A DNA stretch of 64,000 nt from Brachybacterium sacelli (lineage in GTDB: Bacteria > Actinomycetota > Actinomycetes > Actinomycetales > Dermabacteraceae), in assembly GCF_017876545.1 (NCBI RefSeq), contig NZ_JAGIOD010000002.1, positions 1,364,001 to 1,428,000 on the forward strand, written 5' to 3'. The notes under the pieces were generated by a model. The model ran no database searches. It was not told the DNA's origin and saw only the letters and a list, made by a program, of their open reading frames with translations. This document shows, piece after piece, positions 27,072 to 36,184 of this stretch (position 1 is the stretch's first letter; the number at the start of each line of letters is the position of its first letter). The position numbers were made by a program, and so were the translations under genes.

Positions 27072-28066
27072 GCGCCCCGACGATCGTGGTCACCGGCGCC
27101 TCCGGCATGCTCGGCGGTGCCGTCGCCACGACCCTGCGTGACCGCGGCGCGCGGGTGCGCGCCTTCCAGCGCCGCCCGGCCGGCCTCCCCGGCGTCGAGG
27201 ACGTCACCGGTTCGCTGACCGCCCCCGAGGAGGTCCGTCGCGCGGTCGACGGGGCCGACGCCGTCGTCCACCTCGCCGCCAAGGTGTCGATCTCGGGGCC
27301 CGAGCACGAGTACCGCGCGATCAACATCGACGGCACCCGGAACGTGCTGGACGCCCTGCGCGCGGGAGGAGGCGGGTCGCTCGTGAACGTCTCCTCCCCG
27401 TCGGTCGCCCATCTCGGCCGCGCGATCGAGGGGGACGGGGCCGCACCGGCCGACCCGACCCGTGCTCGCGGCCCCTATTCCCGCACCAAGGCCGCCGCCG
27501 AGCTGCTGGCCATGGGGGCCGACGGCGAGGACGGCCTGGCGGTGACCACGGTCCGCCCGCACATCGTGTGGGGCCCCGGGGACACGCAGCTGGTGGGCCG
27601 GATCGTCGACCGGGCACGGCGCGGACGGCTGCCCCTGCTGGACGAGGGCATGGCCCTGATCGACACCACCTACGTCACCAATGCCGCCGACGCGATCGTC
27701 GCCGCCCTCGACCGCATCGAGGACGTCCACGGCGAGAGCTTCGTGATCACCAACGGTGAGCCCCGCACGGTGCGGGACATCTTCGGCGGCTGGTGCGACG
27801 CGGCCGGCGTCCCCCGTCCCAGCGTGCGCCTTCCCGGCTCCGTGGCCCGTTTCGCCGGCCGCGTCGTCGAACGGGTCTGGGAGCACCGCCCCGGGCATGA
27901 CGAACCGCCGATGACCGAGTTCCTCGCCGAGCAGATGTCCACCGCGCACTGGTTCGACCAGCGCCGCACCCGCGAGCGCCTGCAGTGGACCCCGCAGGTG
28001 ACCCTGGACGAGGGCAACGAGCACCTCGCCGCCTGGTTCCGCGAGCACCCGGTCGCCGCCGGATGA
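27068..28066 (+). CDS. oleD: OleD, NADPH-dependent 2-alkyl-3-ketoalkanoate reductase
   Basis: 332 aa extended short-chain dehydrogenase. Rossmann motif TGASGMLGG at the N-terminus, Ser in NVSSPSV, and catalytic Tyr137/Lys141 in YSRTK. In the pathway OleD reduces the beta-keto acid made by OleA to the beta-hydroxy acid used by OleC, so gene order A-BC-D does not follow reaction order. The GTG start shares bases with the OleBC stop. Closest general relatives are 3-beta-hydroxysteroid dehydrogenase/NSDHL-like epimerases. Confidence 0.87.
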   Translation: MSAPTIVVTGASGMLGGAVATTLRDRGARVRAFQRRPAGLPGVEDVTGSLTAPEEVRRAVDGADAVVHLAAKVSISGPEHEYRAINIDGTRNVLDALRAGGGGSLVNVSSPSVAHLGRAIEGDGAAPADPTRARGPYSRTKAAAELLAMGADGEDGLAVTTVRPHIVWGPGDTQLVGRIVDRARRGRLPLLDEGMALIDTTYVTNAADAIVAALDRIEDVHGESFVITNGEPRTVRDIFGGWCDAAGVPRPSVRLPGSVARFAGRVVERVWEHRPGHDEPPMTEFLAEQMSTAHWFDQRRTRERLQWTPQVTLDEGNEHLAAWFREHPVAAG

Positions 28067-28121
28067 GGTTACGGTGCTCGGTGTCCTCCCTCCCCTCCGC
28101 ACGGAAGATCCCGGACCCGAC

Positions 28122-28823
28122 ATGAGTCAGAACGCCCCCGCCCCTGAACCCGACGGCGCCGAGCCCGCCGAGCCCACCGAGGCCGAGCTGCTGGCGGAGA
28201 TCGACGCCGAGCTCGCCGCCGAACGCTCCGCGACGCAGCGGGCCGGGGCGCGGCTGACCGGTGCTGTGCTGCTGATCGGCGGGATCATCGGCTGGATCGC
28301 GGCGCTCGCGCTGCAGATCGACAAGGACTACCTGCTCGCGCACCCCGGGGAATCCCTGGCCTGCGACATCAACCCGTTTATCTCCTGCGGCAACGTGATG
28401 ATGACCTGGCAGGCCTCCGCCCTGGGCATTCCCAACCAGGCGATCGGGCTCGCCGGCTTCGGGATCATGGCGGCGATCGGCTCGCTCATGCTCAGCGGCG
28501 CCCACCTGCCCACCTGGTTCCGCTGGGCCCGCCTGGGCGGTATGACCTTCGCGTTCGGGTACATCCACTTCCTGGCGATCTCGGCCATCTATCTGATCCG
28601 GGCGCTGTGCCCCTGGTGCATGGTGATCTGGGCCGTGACCGCCCCGATGTTCTTCGCGAACCTCGCCCATCAGATCGAGAGCGGCGACGTGCGGGTTCCC
28701 GGCCTGCTCGGGCGCGTGCTGCGCCACTGGGTGCTCCTGTCCCTGGCCTGGTATGCGCTGGTGATCCTCGCGATCCTCGCCGGCTTCTGGCGGCAATGGC
28801 TCGCGATGGCCGGGCTGCTCTGA
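28122..28823 (+). CDS. vitamin K epoxide reductase family protein
   Basis: 233 aa. After an acidic, Pro/Glu-rich cytosolic N-terminus (~45 aa) come about five membrane segments. The redox centre CPWC (Cys163, Cys166) and the loop pair Cys81/Cys89 (CDINPFISC) are all present. Bacterial VKOR proteins replace DsbB, reoxidising a DsbA-like protein with menaquinone. No DsbA-like gene is adjacent, so the VKOR domain is free-standing. A TACGGT box near 28070, overlapping the end of oleD, suggests a separate promoter. Confidence 0.9.
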   Translation: MSQNAPAPEPDGAEPAEPTEAELLAEIDAELAAERSATQRAGARLTGAVLLIGGIIGWIAALALQIDKDYLLAHPGESLACDINPFISCGNVMMTWQASALGIPNQAIGLAGFGIMAAIGSLMLSGAHLPTWFRWARLGGMTFAFGYIHFLAISAIYLIRALCPWCMVIWAVTAPMFFANLAHQIESGDVRVPGLLGRVLRHWVLLSLAWYALVILAILAGFWRQWLAMAGLL

Positions 28824-28949
28824 ACCTTTCGGCGCTCCGGAGGGTGCACGCGGCCTCGCCGCGCTGATCCTTCCTCCCCAAGGGGTCTTCGTCCCCAGCG
28901 ACGCCGTCGCCCATGATCCCGGGTGGCCGCTGTCCCTAGGGTCGCGGGC

Positions 28950-29777
28950 ATGGGAGCACACGCAGGATCCGGCGGCGGAAGTCGCGGCCGGGCCGGGCGG
29001 CACCGCCGCACCGGTCAGGCCCTCGTCGAGCGCCGCGACCACACGGACGGCGACCGCCCTCGTCGCCTCGCGCTGCCGTCCCCCTCGCCCTCCGCGCTGG
29101 TGGGCATCGCCGTGCTCGTGCTCATCGCCGTGGGCGTCATCCACCTCTCCGGAGCGGGCTCCGCCGTCCCGCTGGAGACCCCGCCCGTGACCGCGGCGGA
29201 GACGAGTGCGGAGACGCCGCGCGAGACCGCGGGCGACCCCTCGGACGGCGGCGGGGACGGTGAGGACGGCGAGGACGGCGGGGACACCGCGAGCTCCGCG
29301 GCGCCCTCCGGTCCCGCCGAGCTCCTGGTGCACGTCTCCGGGGCGGTGGCGACACCGGGCGTGGTGCGCCTGCCCGCCGGAGCGCGCGTGGACGACGCGC
29401 TGCGCGCTGCGGATGGGGCGAGCGAGGACGCGGAGCTCTCCGCGGTGAATCTGGCCCGACCGGTGGCCGATGGGGAGCAGATCCACGTGCCCCGTCCCGG
29501 TGAGGAGCCGCCGGTCCCCGCCGCAGGCAGCCCCGACGATGCCGGGGCGACGGGGGAGCCGGCCGACGACACGGGAGCCGACGGCGGCCCGATCGACCTC
29601 AACTCCGCGAGCGCCGCCGAGCTGGAGGAGCTGCCGGGTGTCGGTCCCGCGATCGCCCAGCGCATCGTCGAGCACCGTGAGAAGAACGGCCCCTTCGCCT
29701 CGGTCGACGACCTGCTCGAGGTCTCCGGGATCGGCCCCGCCACGCTCGAGGAGATCCGCGCACAGGCAGCCGTATGA
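28950..29777 (+). CDS. comEA: ComEA-like DNA-binding protein
   Basis: 275 aa. A basic N-terminus, one membrane anchor (ALVGIAVLVLIAVGVIHL), an acidic Gly/Asp/Glu-rich spacer, an SLBB domain (LLVHVSGAVATPGVVRLP) and a C-terminal pair of helix-hairpin-helix motifs (DLNSASAAELEELPGVGPAIAQRI, then LEVSGIGPATLEEI, both shown by their GVGP/GIGP turns). ComEA binds incoming DNA outside the membrane and passes it to ComEC. TAGGGT is 7 bases before the ATG and there is no Shine-Dalgarno, so the message is probably leaderless. Confidence 0.9.
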   Translation: MGAHAGSGGGSRGRAGRHRRTGQALVERRDHTDGDRPRRLALPSPSPSALVGIAVLVLIAVGVIHLSGAGSAVPLETPPVTAAETSAETPRETAGDPSDGGGDGEDGEDGGDTASSAAPSGPAELLVHVSGAVATPGVVRLPAGARVDDALRAADGASEDAELSAVNLARPVADGEQIHVPRPGEEPPVPAAGSPDDAGATGEPADDTGADGGPIDLNSASAAELEELPGVGPAIAQRIVEHREKNGPFASVDDLLEVSGIGPATLEEIRAQAAV

Positions 29778-32137
29778 CCTCCGCCGATCTCCGCCTCCTC
29801 CCGGCCGCGACCTGCGTCTGGGCCCTGGCCGTGCTCGGTGTCACCGCAGGGACGGCGGCGGCGGTCGCCGGCGGCGCCCTGCTGATCGCCGGGGTGCTGA
29901 CCGCCCTCCTGCTCACCGGTGGGATGCGCACCCGGCACGGACTGCTCGCCCATCTCGGGATCATCGCCCTGGCCGGGGTGCTGCTGTTCCCCGCCCTGGA
30001 ACGCCACGGCGGCAGCGACCGGCAGCTCGAGGACGCGGCCGGTGACGGCCTGATCGTCGAGCTCACCGTGATCGCGGGGGAGGATCCTGCCCCTCCCGAG
30101 GCCGGCCCCGCCTGGGCCCGCAGCGGGATGCAGATGATGGCGCGCACCGTGGCCGGTCCCGCGCGACTGGGACGCGAGCAGGCCGAGCTGCCCGCCTCGC
30201 TGCCGCTGCTGGTGCGCGCCGAGGGGGAGAGCGCCGACGCCCTGGCCCGGATCCGGGACGGACAGGCGATCCGCGTGCGCGGCGTCCCGAGCACCAGCGG
30301 CGATCTGCTCGTGCTGCGAGCCACCGAGGTCTCCCCGGCCGAGACCGCGGCCGGGTCCGAGCGGCTCCGTGCTGCCCGCGCGGCGCTGCGGGACCGGGCC
30401 CGTGAGCACACCGCCCATCTGCCGGACGACGAGGCTGCTCTGGTGCGGGGCATGACCACGGGGGACACCTCCGGGCTCGGTGCGGAGACGGAGGAGATGA
30501 TGCGGCGCGCGGGGATCTCGCACCTGGTCGCGGTCTCCGGGGCGAACATCGCCCTGGTGCTCGCCGCGGTGCTGGGGCCCCTCCTGCTGGCCGGGGTCCG
30601 GCGCCGCCCCCGGCTCGCCGTGGCCGGCGCGGTGATGGCGGGCTACGTCTGGCTGGTCGGGGACGAGCCCAGCGTCCAGCGCGCCGCCACCATGGCCGCC
30701 CCGCTGCTGGCCGCCCGCTTCGCCGGGGTGAGGGCCTCCCCGGTCGCGGCACTCGCCCTCACCGTCGCCCTGTGGTCGGTGCTCGACCCGGTCACCGCCG
30801 CCTCGGTCGGCTTCCTGCTGTCCGCCCTCGCCACCGCAGCGATCCTCCTGGCCGCGCCCCCGGTCGCGGGTGTGCTCCGCGAGCTCAGCGGCGAGCGGCT
30901 GGGCAGGACGCCGGCGCTGGTGATCGCGGTGCCGCTGGTCGCGCAGCTCGCGTGCACGCCCCTGCTGATCCTGCTGACCCCCGAGGTCTCGGTCTGGGCG
31001 GTGCCGGTCAACCTGCTGGTCGGGCCCCTCGTCGGCCCCACCACCGTGATCGGGCTGCTGGCCCTCGTGATCGGCCTGTTCTGGCCCGCGGCGGCGCAGG
31101 CCCTGGACTCGGTCGCCGCCGGGGGAGCGCACCTGGTGCTGCTCATCGCGCGCACCGCGGACTCCCTGCCCGGCTCCCGGATCGCCGTACCCGAGGGCGG
31201 GACGGGAGCCCTGCTGGCCGTCGCGGTGCTGCTCGGCCTGACCCTCGCGATCGCCGCCCGCCGGGTGCCGCTCGTGCGCTGGGTGACCGCTGCGGTGCTG
31301 GTGGCCGCGCTGGCCCCGGGCATCGGCCGGATCCTCCCGGGCGGGAGCGTGCCGGGGTGGACCCTCGCCGTCTGCGCCGTCGGTCAGGGGGATGCCCTGC
31401 TGCTGCGAGCCACCGGTGACCCGCAGCGTGCGCCGACCGTGCTCATCGACACCGGGCCGGATCCCGCTGCACTGGGCCGCTGTCTGGATCGTCTGCAGGT
31501 CGCGACCATCGACCTGCTGGTCCTCACCCACCCCCATCTCGACCACACCGGCGGTCGTACGGCTCTGACCGGAGCCCGCGCTCCCGAGGCGCAGTGGATC
31601 TGCCCGCTGCCGGAGGCCGCGGACGAGGCCGTCCCCGGCGTCCCGGCGACCGTGGCCACCGCCGGGCGCACCTGGCGGGAGAGCGGCATCGCCCTGGAGG
31701 TGCTGTGGCCGGGCTCGGCCGAGGACGCCGTCGCCGCCACCGCCCGCGAAGAGGGCTCGGGGGAAGGGGACGCCGCCAACGACTGCTCCGTCGTCCTGGC
31801 GGCGACCTGGGCCGACGGCACCCGTCTGGTCTCGCTCGGGGACCTCGAGCCCGCGGCCCAGGCGGAGCTGCTCACCGCAGACCCGGGGCCCGCCGACATC
31901 GTCAAGGTCGCCCATCACGGCTCCCGCCGTCAGGACGAGGACCTGTACCGCCTCCTCGACCCGGAGCTCGCGCTGATCACCGTCGGCCGGGAGAACACCT
32001 TCGGCCACCCCACCGACGAGGTGCTCGGTCTGCTCCGCTCCCTGGGCACCCCGGTGATCCGCACCGACGTCCACGGCACCGTCGTCCTGTCCGCCGCGGG
32101 GCCCGACACGGCACGATCCGTCGGCCCGGCCCGATAG
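29774..32137 (+). CDS. comEC: ComEC/Rec2 DNA-uptake channel
   Basis: 787 aa. Hydrophobic N-terminal segments, an OB-fold-like region, the competence membrane domain (HLVAVSGANIALVLAAV), then from about residue 560 a metallo-beta-lactamase domain with LTHPHLDHTGG and VAHHGSRRQDE. It forms the channel that brings single-stranded DNA into the cytoplasm, and the C-terminal domain may degrade the second strand. Start overlaps the comEA stop (ATGA). All expected metal ligands are visible, so the gene appears intact. No other competence gene is nearby. Confidence 0.93.
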   Translation: MTSADLRLLPAATCVWALAVLGVTAGTAAAVAGGALLIAGVLTALLLTGGMRTRHGLLAHLGIIALAGVLLFPALERHGGSDRQLEDAAGDGLIVELTVIAGEDPAPPEAGPAWARSGMQMMARTVAGPARLGREQAELPASLPLLVRAEGESADALARIRDGQAIRVRGVPSTSGDLLVLRATEVSPAETAAGSERLRAARAALRDRAREHTAHLPDDEAALVRGMTTGDTSGLGAETEEMMRRAGISHLVAVSGANIALVLAAVLGPLLLAGVRRRPRLAVAGAVMAGYVWLVGDEPSVQRAATMAAPLLAARFAGVRASPVAALALTVALWSVLDPVTAASVGFLLSALATAAILLAAPPVAGVLRELSGERLGRTPALVIAVPLVAQLACTPLLILLTPEVSVWAVPVNLLVGPLVGPTTVIGLLALVIGLFWPAAAQALDSVAAGGAHLVLLIARTADSLPGSRIAVPEGGTGALLAVAVLLGLTLAIAARRVPLVRWVTAAVLVAALAPGIGRILPGGSVPGWTLAVCAVGQGDALLLRATGDPQRAPTVLIDTGPDPAALGRCLDRLQVATIDLLVLTHPHLDHTGGRTALTGARAPEAQWICPLPEAADEAVPGVPATVATAGRTWRESGIALEVLWPGSAEDAVAATAREEGSGEGDAANDCSVVLAATWADGTRLVSLGDLEPAAQAELLTADPGPADIVKVAHHGSRRQDEDLYRLLDPELALITVGRENTFGHPTDEVLGLLRSLGTPVIRTDVHGTVVLSAAGPDTARSVGPAR

Positions 32138-32172
32138 GATCGACCCTCGTCCCCGAGCAGTGAGGAGATCCC

Positions 32173-33159
32173 GTGAGCGATGTCGAGTGGCACAGCGTCG
32201 CCCTCGCACCGATCGTGCTCGTCCACGGCACAGAGACGCTGATCGCCGAGCGCGCCGTGCGACGGCTGCGGACGCTCGCCAAGGAGGCCGACCCGTCGGT
32301 CGCGGTCCACGACCTCTCCGGGGAGGCCGCCGGTCCCGGCGCCCTCACCCAGGTCGCCAGCCCCTCCCTCTTCGGCGAGCCGCGCTTCGTGCTCGTGCCC
32401 GATCTGCAGTCCGCACCGGACGCCCTCGTGCTCGAGATCCAGGAGTACGTGAAGAACCCCGAGCCCGAGGTCGCCCTCGTGCTCGTCCACCGCGGCGGCA
32501 ACCGCGGCAAGAAGCTCCTGGATGTCCTGAAGATGGCGGGAGTCCCCCGGGTCGACGCGAGCCCGGTCAAGCGCGCCGGCGACAAGCAGGCCTTCGTAGC
32601 CGCGGAGTTCGCCCGGGCAGAGCGCCGTATCCAGCCCGAGGCGGTGGCCGCCCTGGTCGACGCCTTCGGCACCGACCTGGCCGAGCTCGCGGCCATCAGC
32701 CGCCAGCTCATCGAGGACACCACCCCGGACGAGGGACAGCAGGCGCCCCGGATCACCGCGCAGGACGTGCACGCCGTGACCGCGGGCCGGGTGGAGTCCA
32801 CCGCCTTCGCCGTGGCCGATGCCGCGATCGCCGGCAAGGAGCAGGAGGCCCTCCAGCTGCTGGCTCAGGCCCAGCTCGCCGGAGCCGACCCGGTGCCGAT
32901 CGTCGCCGCGATCGCCTCCAAGATGCGCTCGCTCGCGAAGGTGACCGCGTCCGGGGCGAGCCCCCGCAGCCTCGGCATGCCCGACTGGATGCTCCGCAAC
33001 CTCTCGCGCGAGGCGAGGAGCTGGACCGATCGCTCCCTGGCCCGCTCCCTCGAGGCCGTCGCCCGCGCCGATCACGAGGTCAAGGGTGCCGGGCGCGATC
33101 CACGGTGGTCCGTGCAGCACATGGTGATGGAGATCTGTCGTGCCCGCCGGGCGCGCTGA
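32173..33159 (+). CDS. holA: DNA polymerase III subunit delta
   Basis: 328 aa. Clamp-loader subunit that opens the beta clamp. It has the HolA N-terminal domain (LVHGTETLIAERAVRRLR), the KLLDVLKMAG segment and C-terminal helical collar (ALQLLAQAQLAGADPVPIVAAI). GAGGAG lies 5 bases before the GTG start. Position after comEC and before rpsT is the usual actinobacterial and Gram-positive order. Confidence 0.92.
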   Translation: MSDVEWHSVALAPIVLVHGTETLIAERAVRRLRTLAKEADPSVAVHDLSGEAAGPGALTQVASPSLFGEPRFVLVPDLQSAPDALVLEIQEYVKNPEPEVALVLVHRGGNRGKKLLDVLKMAGVPRVDASPVKRAGDKQAFVAAEFARAERRIQPEAVAALVDAFGTDLAELAAISRQLIEDTTPDEGQQAPRITAQDVHAVTAGRVESTAFAVADAAIAGKEQEALQLLAQAQLAGADPVPIVAAIASKMRSLAKVTASGASPRSLGMPDWMLRNLSREARSWTDRSLARSLEAVARADHEVKGAGRDPRWSVQHMVMEICRARRAR

Positions 33160-33202
33160 CCAGGTGACCGGCAGCCGCTGCACAGCCGCGTGCGAGCACG
33201 CA

Positions 33203-33238
33203 GAAGGCCCGGTACGGATCGTTCCGCACCGGGCCTTC
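33203..33238. terminator. bidirectional terminator between holA and rpsT
   Basis: GAAGGCCCGGT pairs perfectly with ACCGGGCCTTC; inside, CGGA pairs with TCCG around a TCGT loop. It lies between converging stops and has no long T run, as is common in GC-rich actinobacteria. Confidence 0.8.
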
Positions 33239-33277
33239 GCGCACCCCGTCAGGCGGGGCGGCAGCTGAGCTGCGAGA

Positions 33278-33541
33278 TCACCGAGCGCCGGCGACCAGCT
33301 TCGCGAGACCGGACTTGCGGTTCGCGGCCTGGTTCTGGTGGATGACGCCCTTGGAGACGGCCTTGTCGAGCTTGCGGGAGGCGACCTTGAGGGCCTCGTC
33401 GGCCGCGGCGGGGTCACCGGTGGTGACGGCGGCGCGGACCTTGCGGATGTGCGTCTTGAGCTCGGACTTCACAGCCCGGTTGCGCAGACGCGCCTTCTCG
33501 TTGGTCTTGTTCCGCTTGATCTGGGACTTGATGTTTGCCAC
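33278..33541 (-). CDS. rpsT: 30S ribosomal protein S20
   Basis: 87 aa, highly basic, beginning [18 protein letters not shown], the S20 signature, and made of three helices. S20 binds 16S rRNA early in 30S assembly. The leader and 282-base upstream gap probably contain its promoter, perhaps around 33720-33760 where the sequence becomes less GC-rich, but I could not place -35/-10 boxes with proper spacing. Confidence 0.97.
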   Translation of the reverse strand: MANIKSQIKRNKTNEKARLRNRAVKSELKTHIRKVRAAVTTGDPAAADEALKVASRKLDKAVSKGVIHQNQAANRKSGLAKLVAGAR

Positions 33542-33804
33542 GAAGACTCTTCTCTAGTGCTGCTGAGGTGGATCATCCGGGACGGCCGAGGAACGGAGCC
33601 GGCGGGGACGGCGGTGGGGATTCGCCTGGAGACGCCGGTACCGGGTCGCTGCCACGGGTACACGTCCGGGTCGCACCACCGTCATCCCTGACACGGCGGG
33701 ACCACGGCATGCGCACACCGAACGGTATGTCACACATACGAGGCAAGACCTTACCAGAACCCCTGCTCGAGCAGTGCTCGGTGTGCGGCGTGTCTCCTGC
33801 CGGT

Positions 33805-33823
33805 CCGGGCAGGTCATGCCCGG
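33805..33823 (-). terminator. hairpin directly after the PemK-like gene stop
   Basis: CCGGGCA, five-base loop, TGCCCGG, beginning at the base after the stop codon of the minus-strand gene at 33824. No T tract follows. Confidence 0.45.
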
Positions 33824-34432
33824 TCAGTCCCGTCGGTCGTGCACCCTGCGCACCGCCTCGGCCACCCGGGTGAAGCGCTGCTCGTCCAGACGTCCGCCCT
33901 CGCGGCGCACTGCGTCAGGATCCAGCCGCAGCAGACGATCGGCCCGCACCTCGGAGGGCCGGCTCTGCCGGTCCGAGTCCCCGGCACCGATGTCGACCCA
34001 GGTGGACCCGTGCTCATCGGTGGTCACCTCGCCGGATGCGGCCCGGTCGCGGGAGGTGAGCATCAGCGCCACCAGCACCTCGCCGGACCCGTCGGAGCCG
34101 CCGGTGGAGGCATCCTCCCGGGCCAGGACCAGCACCGGGCGGTCCTTGCCGCGAGTGATGTCCTCCTCGTAGGGCACGAAGGCCCACACCACCTCGCCCG
34201 GATCCGGGCGGTCGTCCTCGTGGGGGGCGTAGGCGATCTCGGGCGGACGGGACGGCTCCCGGTCCCGCAGCGCCCCGGCGGCCTCGGCGAGGGCAGCGTC
34301 GCCGGCGCCGTCGGTGCTCGGCCGGCGGGCGGCGCGGACCGCGGTGCGAGCGAGGTCCCGCGCCCCGCGACGCACGGCGGGGGAGCGCGAGGCGGTGCGG
34401 AGCACGGAGGTGAGGCGGGTCAGAAGGGACAT
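33824..34432 (-). CDS. PemK/MazF-like family protein with long N-terminal extension
   Basis: 202 aa. About 80 N-terminal residues, first basic and helical (SVLRTASRSPAVRRGARDLAR), then acidic, precede a PemK/MazF-like barrel: GEVVWAFVPYEEDITRGKDRPVLVLARED, here read as separate blocks GEVVWAFV, DRPVLVLA and ALMLTSRDR, ending SEVRADRLLRLD. MazF toxins cut RNA and carry an Arg and a Thr/Ser in the TSRDR area, which is kept. No antitoxin gene is adjacent, so this may be a domesticated, non-toxic member that is widespread in actinobacteria. AGGAAG precedes the ATG. A hairpin follows its stop. Confidence 0.75.
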   Translation of the reverse strand: MSLLTRLTSVLRTASRSPAVRRGARDLARTAVRAARRPSTDGAGDAALAEAAGALRDREPSRPPEIAYAPHEDDRPDPGEVVWAFVPYEEDITRGKDRPVLVLAREDASTGGSDGSGEVLVALMLTSRDRAASGEVTTDEHGSTWVDIGAGDSDRQSRPSEVRADRLLRLDPDAVRREGGRLDEQRFTRVAEAVRRVHDRRD

Positions 34433-34483
34433 GCTGCTCGCTTCCTGGCGTGAACCCGGGGGTGAGTGCCTACGTCGATCGGG

Positions 34484-34499
34484 GACGGTGTGAGAATGG
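34484..34499 (+). promoter_or_regulatory. promoter box shared with oleA, upstream of ATP-grasp operon
   Basis: The 16-base sequence GACGGTGTGAGAATGG is identical to 23212-23227. GAGAAT ends 7 bases before ATG 34505, consistent with a -10 element of a leaderless transcript. Confidence 0.5.
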
Positions 34500-34504
34500 T
34501 AGGC

Positions 34505-36184
34505 ATGTCAGCCAGCTCTCTGTTCCGCCGTGTCGAGACGGGCTCGGGCTGCGACGAGATGTTCGCGCCCGACGGGTCGGTGCGGTCCACCTATGCGGCG
34601 CTGCACGACGCTCTCGCGGGCCTGGGCCCCGAGGAGTTCCGCGCACGCTCGGAATCCCTCGCGCACAGCTACCTCGACCAGGGCATCACCTTCGACTACG
34701 CGGGGGAGGAGAGACCGTTCCCGATCGACGCGATCCCGCGCGTGATCGCCGCTGACGAATGGTCCGGTGTCTCCCGAGGCGTCGCCCAGCGCGTGCGTGC
34801 CCTGGAGCACTTCCTCGACGACCTCTACACCGACCAGCGGGTCATCGCCGACGGGGTGATCCCCGTCGAGCTCGTCAGCTCCTCGAGCTCCCTCGTCGAG
34901 GTCATGCGCGGCTACCGTCCCCCCAACGGCGTGCGCATCCACATCTCCGGCATCGACCTGGTCCGCGACGGCGACGGGGAGTTCCGGGTGCTCGAGGACA
35001 ACGTGCGCACCCCCAGCGGAGTCAGCTATGTGCTCTCGAACCGCCGCGCGATGGCCCAGACCTTCCCGGAGCTGTTCGCCCACCGGCCGGTGCGACGGGT
35101 CGGGGAGTACCCGGGTCGCCTGCTCAGCGCCCTGCAGGCCGCCGCCCCCGACACCGCGGGGGAGGAGCCCACCGTGGTGGTGCTCACCCCGGGCCGGTAC
35201 AACAGCGCCTACTTCGAGCACTCCCTGCTGGCCCGCACCATGGGCATCGACCTGGTGGAGGCCGACGACCTCGTCGCCCGCAACGAGCGCATCTACATGC
35301 GCACCACCGCCGGACTGCGTCGCGTGGACGTCATCTACAAGCGCACCGACGACGACTTCCTGGACCCCGAGGTGTTCCGCCCCGACTCGGTGCTGGGGGT
35401 GCCCGGCCTGGTCCGTGCGATCCTCGCCGGCAACGTCGTGGTCTCCAACGCTCTCGGCAACGGCATCGGCGACGACAAGCTCACGTACACCTACGTGCCC
35501 GCTCTGATCCGTTACTACCTGGGCCAGGACCCGATCCTGCCCAATGTCGACACCTGGCGCCTGGAGGAGCCGGACTCCCTGGTCGAGGTGCTGGATCGTC
35601 TCGACGAACTGGTGGTCAAGCCGGTCGACGGCTCCGGCGGCAAGGGGATCGTCATCGGTCCGGCCGCCACCCGGGAGGAGCTCGACGCCCTGCGCGAGCG
35701 GCTCCTGACCGATCCGCGGGGGTGGATCGCCCAGCCCGTCGTGCAGCTGTCGACCATCCCCACCCTGGTCGACGAGGGCCCGGAGGCGCGGCACGTGGAC
35801 CTGCGACCCTTCGCGCTGAACAGCGGCGACGAGGTCTGGGTGCTGCCCGGCGGTCTCACCCGGGTCGCCCTGCCCCGCGGAGAGATGATCGTGAACTCCT
35901 CCCGCGGCGGAGGCTCGAAGGACACCTGGGTGCTCGCGGCCGCACGGGCCGCCGCGGCGGTGCCCGGGTCGGGCCGGGCACCCGACGGGACCGTCGCCCC
36001 GCCCGACGAGCGGATCGAGGATCCCCTCGACGAGGACTACGACGGGTTCGACGACCTTCCCGAGGAGCGCACGGAGCTGCCGGCGCAGCAGCCCGACCCC
36101 GTGACCTCGGCGATCCCGATGCTCGATCACGACGACCTCGACGACGCCGAGGAGGGGGACCATGATGCTCAGTCGGATCGCTGA
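34505..36184 (+). CDS. circularly permuted type 2 ATP-grasp protein
   Basis: 559 aa. Contains the DUF404/DUF407-type permuted ATP-grasp fold: FRVLEDNVRTPSGVSYVL, YKRTDDDFLDP, SNALGNGIGDDK, LVVKPVDGSGGKGIVIGP (glycine-rich ATP loop) and LRPFALNSGDEVWVLPGGLTRVA. The last ~80 residues are acidic and low in complexity. Such proteins are predicted ATP-dependent carboxylate-amine ligases acting on peptides, normally encoded with an alpha-E protein as here. Start: ATG 34505 is 7 bases after the GAGAAT box; ATG 34496 lies inside the box and is less likely. The stop lies 23 bases inside the alpha-E gene. Confidence 0.85.
   Translation: MSASSLFRRVETGSGCDEMFAPDGSVRSTYAALHDALAGLGPEEFRARSESLAHSYLDQGITFDYAGEERPFPIDAIPRVIAADEWSGVSRGVAQRVRALEHFLDDLYTDQRVIADGVIPVELVSSSSSLVEVMRGYRPPNGVRIHISGIDLVRDGDGEFRVLEDNVRTPSGVSYVLSNRRAMAQTFPELFAHRPVRRVGEYPGRLLSALQAAAPDTAGEEPTVVVLTPGRYNSAYFEHSLLARTMGIDLVEADDLVARNERIYMRTTAGLRRVDVIYKRTDDDFLDPEVFRPDSVLGVPGLVRAILAGNVVVSNALGNGIGDDKLTYTYVPALIRYYLGQDPILPNVDTWRLEEPDSLVEVLDRLDELVVKPVDGSGGKGIVIGPAATREELDALRERLLTDPRGWIAQPVVQLSTIPTLVDEGPEARHVDLRPFALNSGDEVWVLPGGLTRVALPRGEMIVNSSRGGGSKDTWVLAAARAAAAVPGSGRAPDGTVAPPDERIEDPLDEDYDGFDDLPEERTELPAQQPDPVTSAIPMLDHDDLDDAEEGDHDAQSDR

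Noticed and set aside
29220..29290. GGCGGGGACGGTGAGGACGG-type repetition
   Set aside because: Lies inside comEA and encodes its acidic Gly/Asp/Glu linker; not a DNA repeat element.
29015..32209. 1064-codon open frame opposite comEA-comEC
   Set aside because: Low-complexity antisense frame without recognisable domains.
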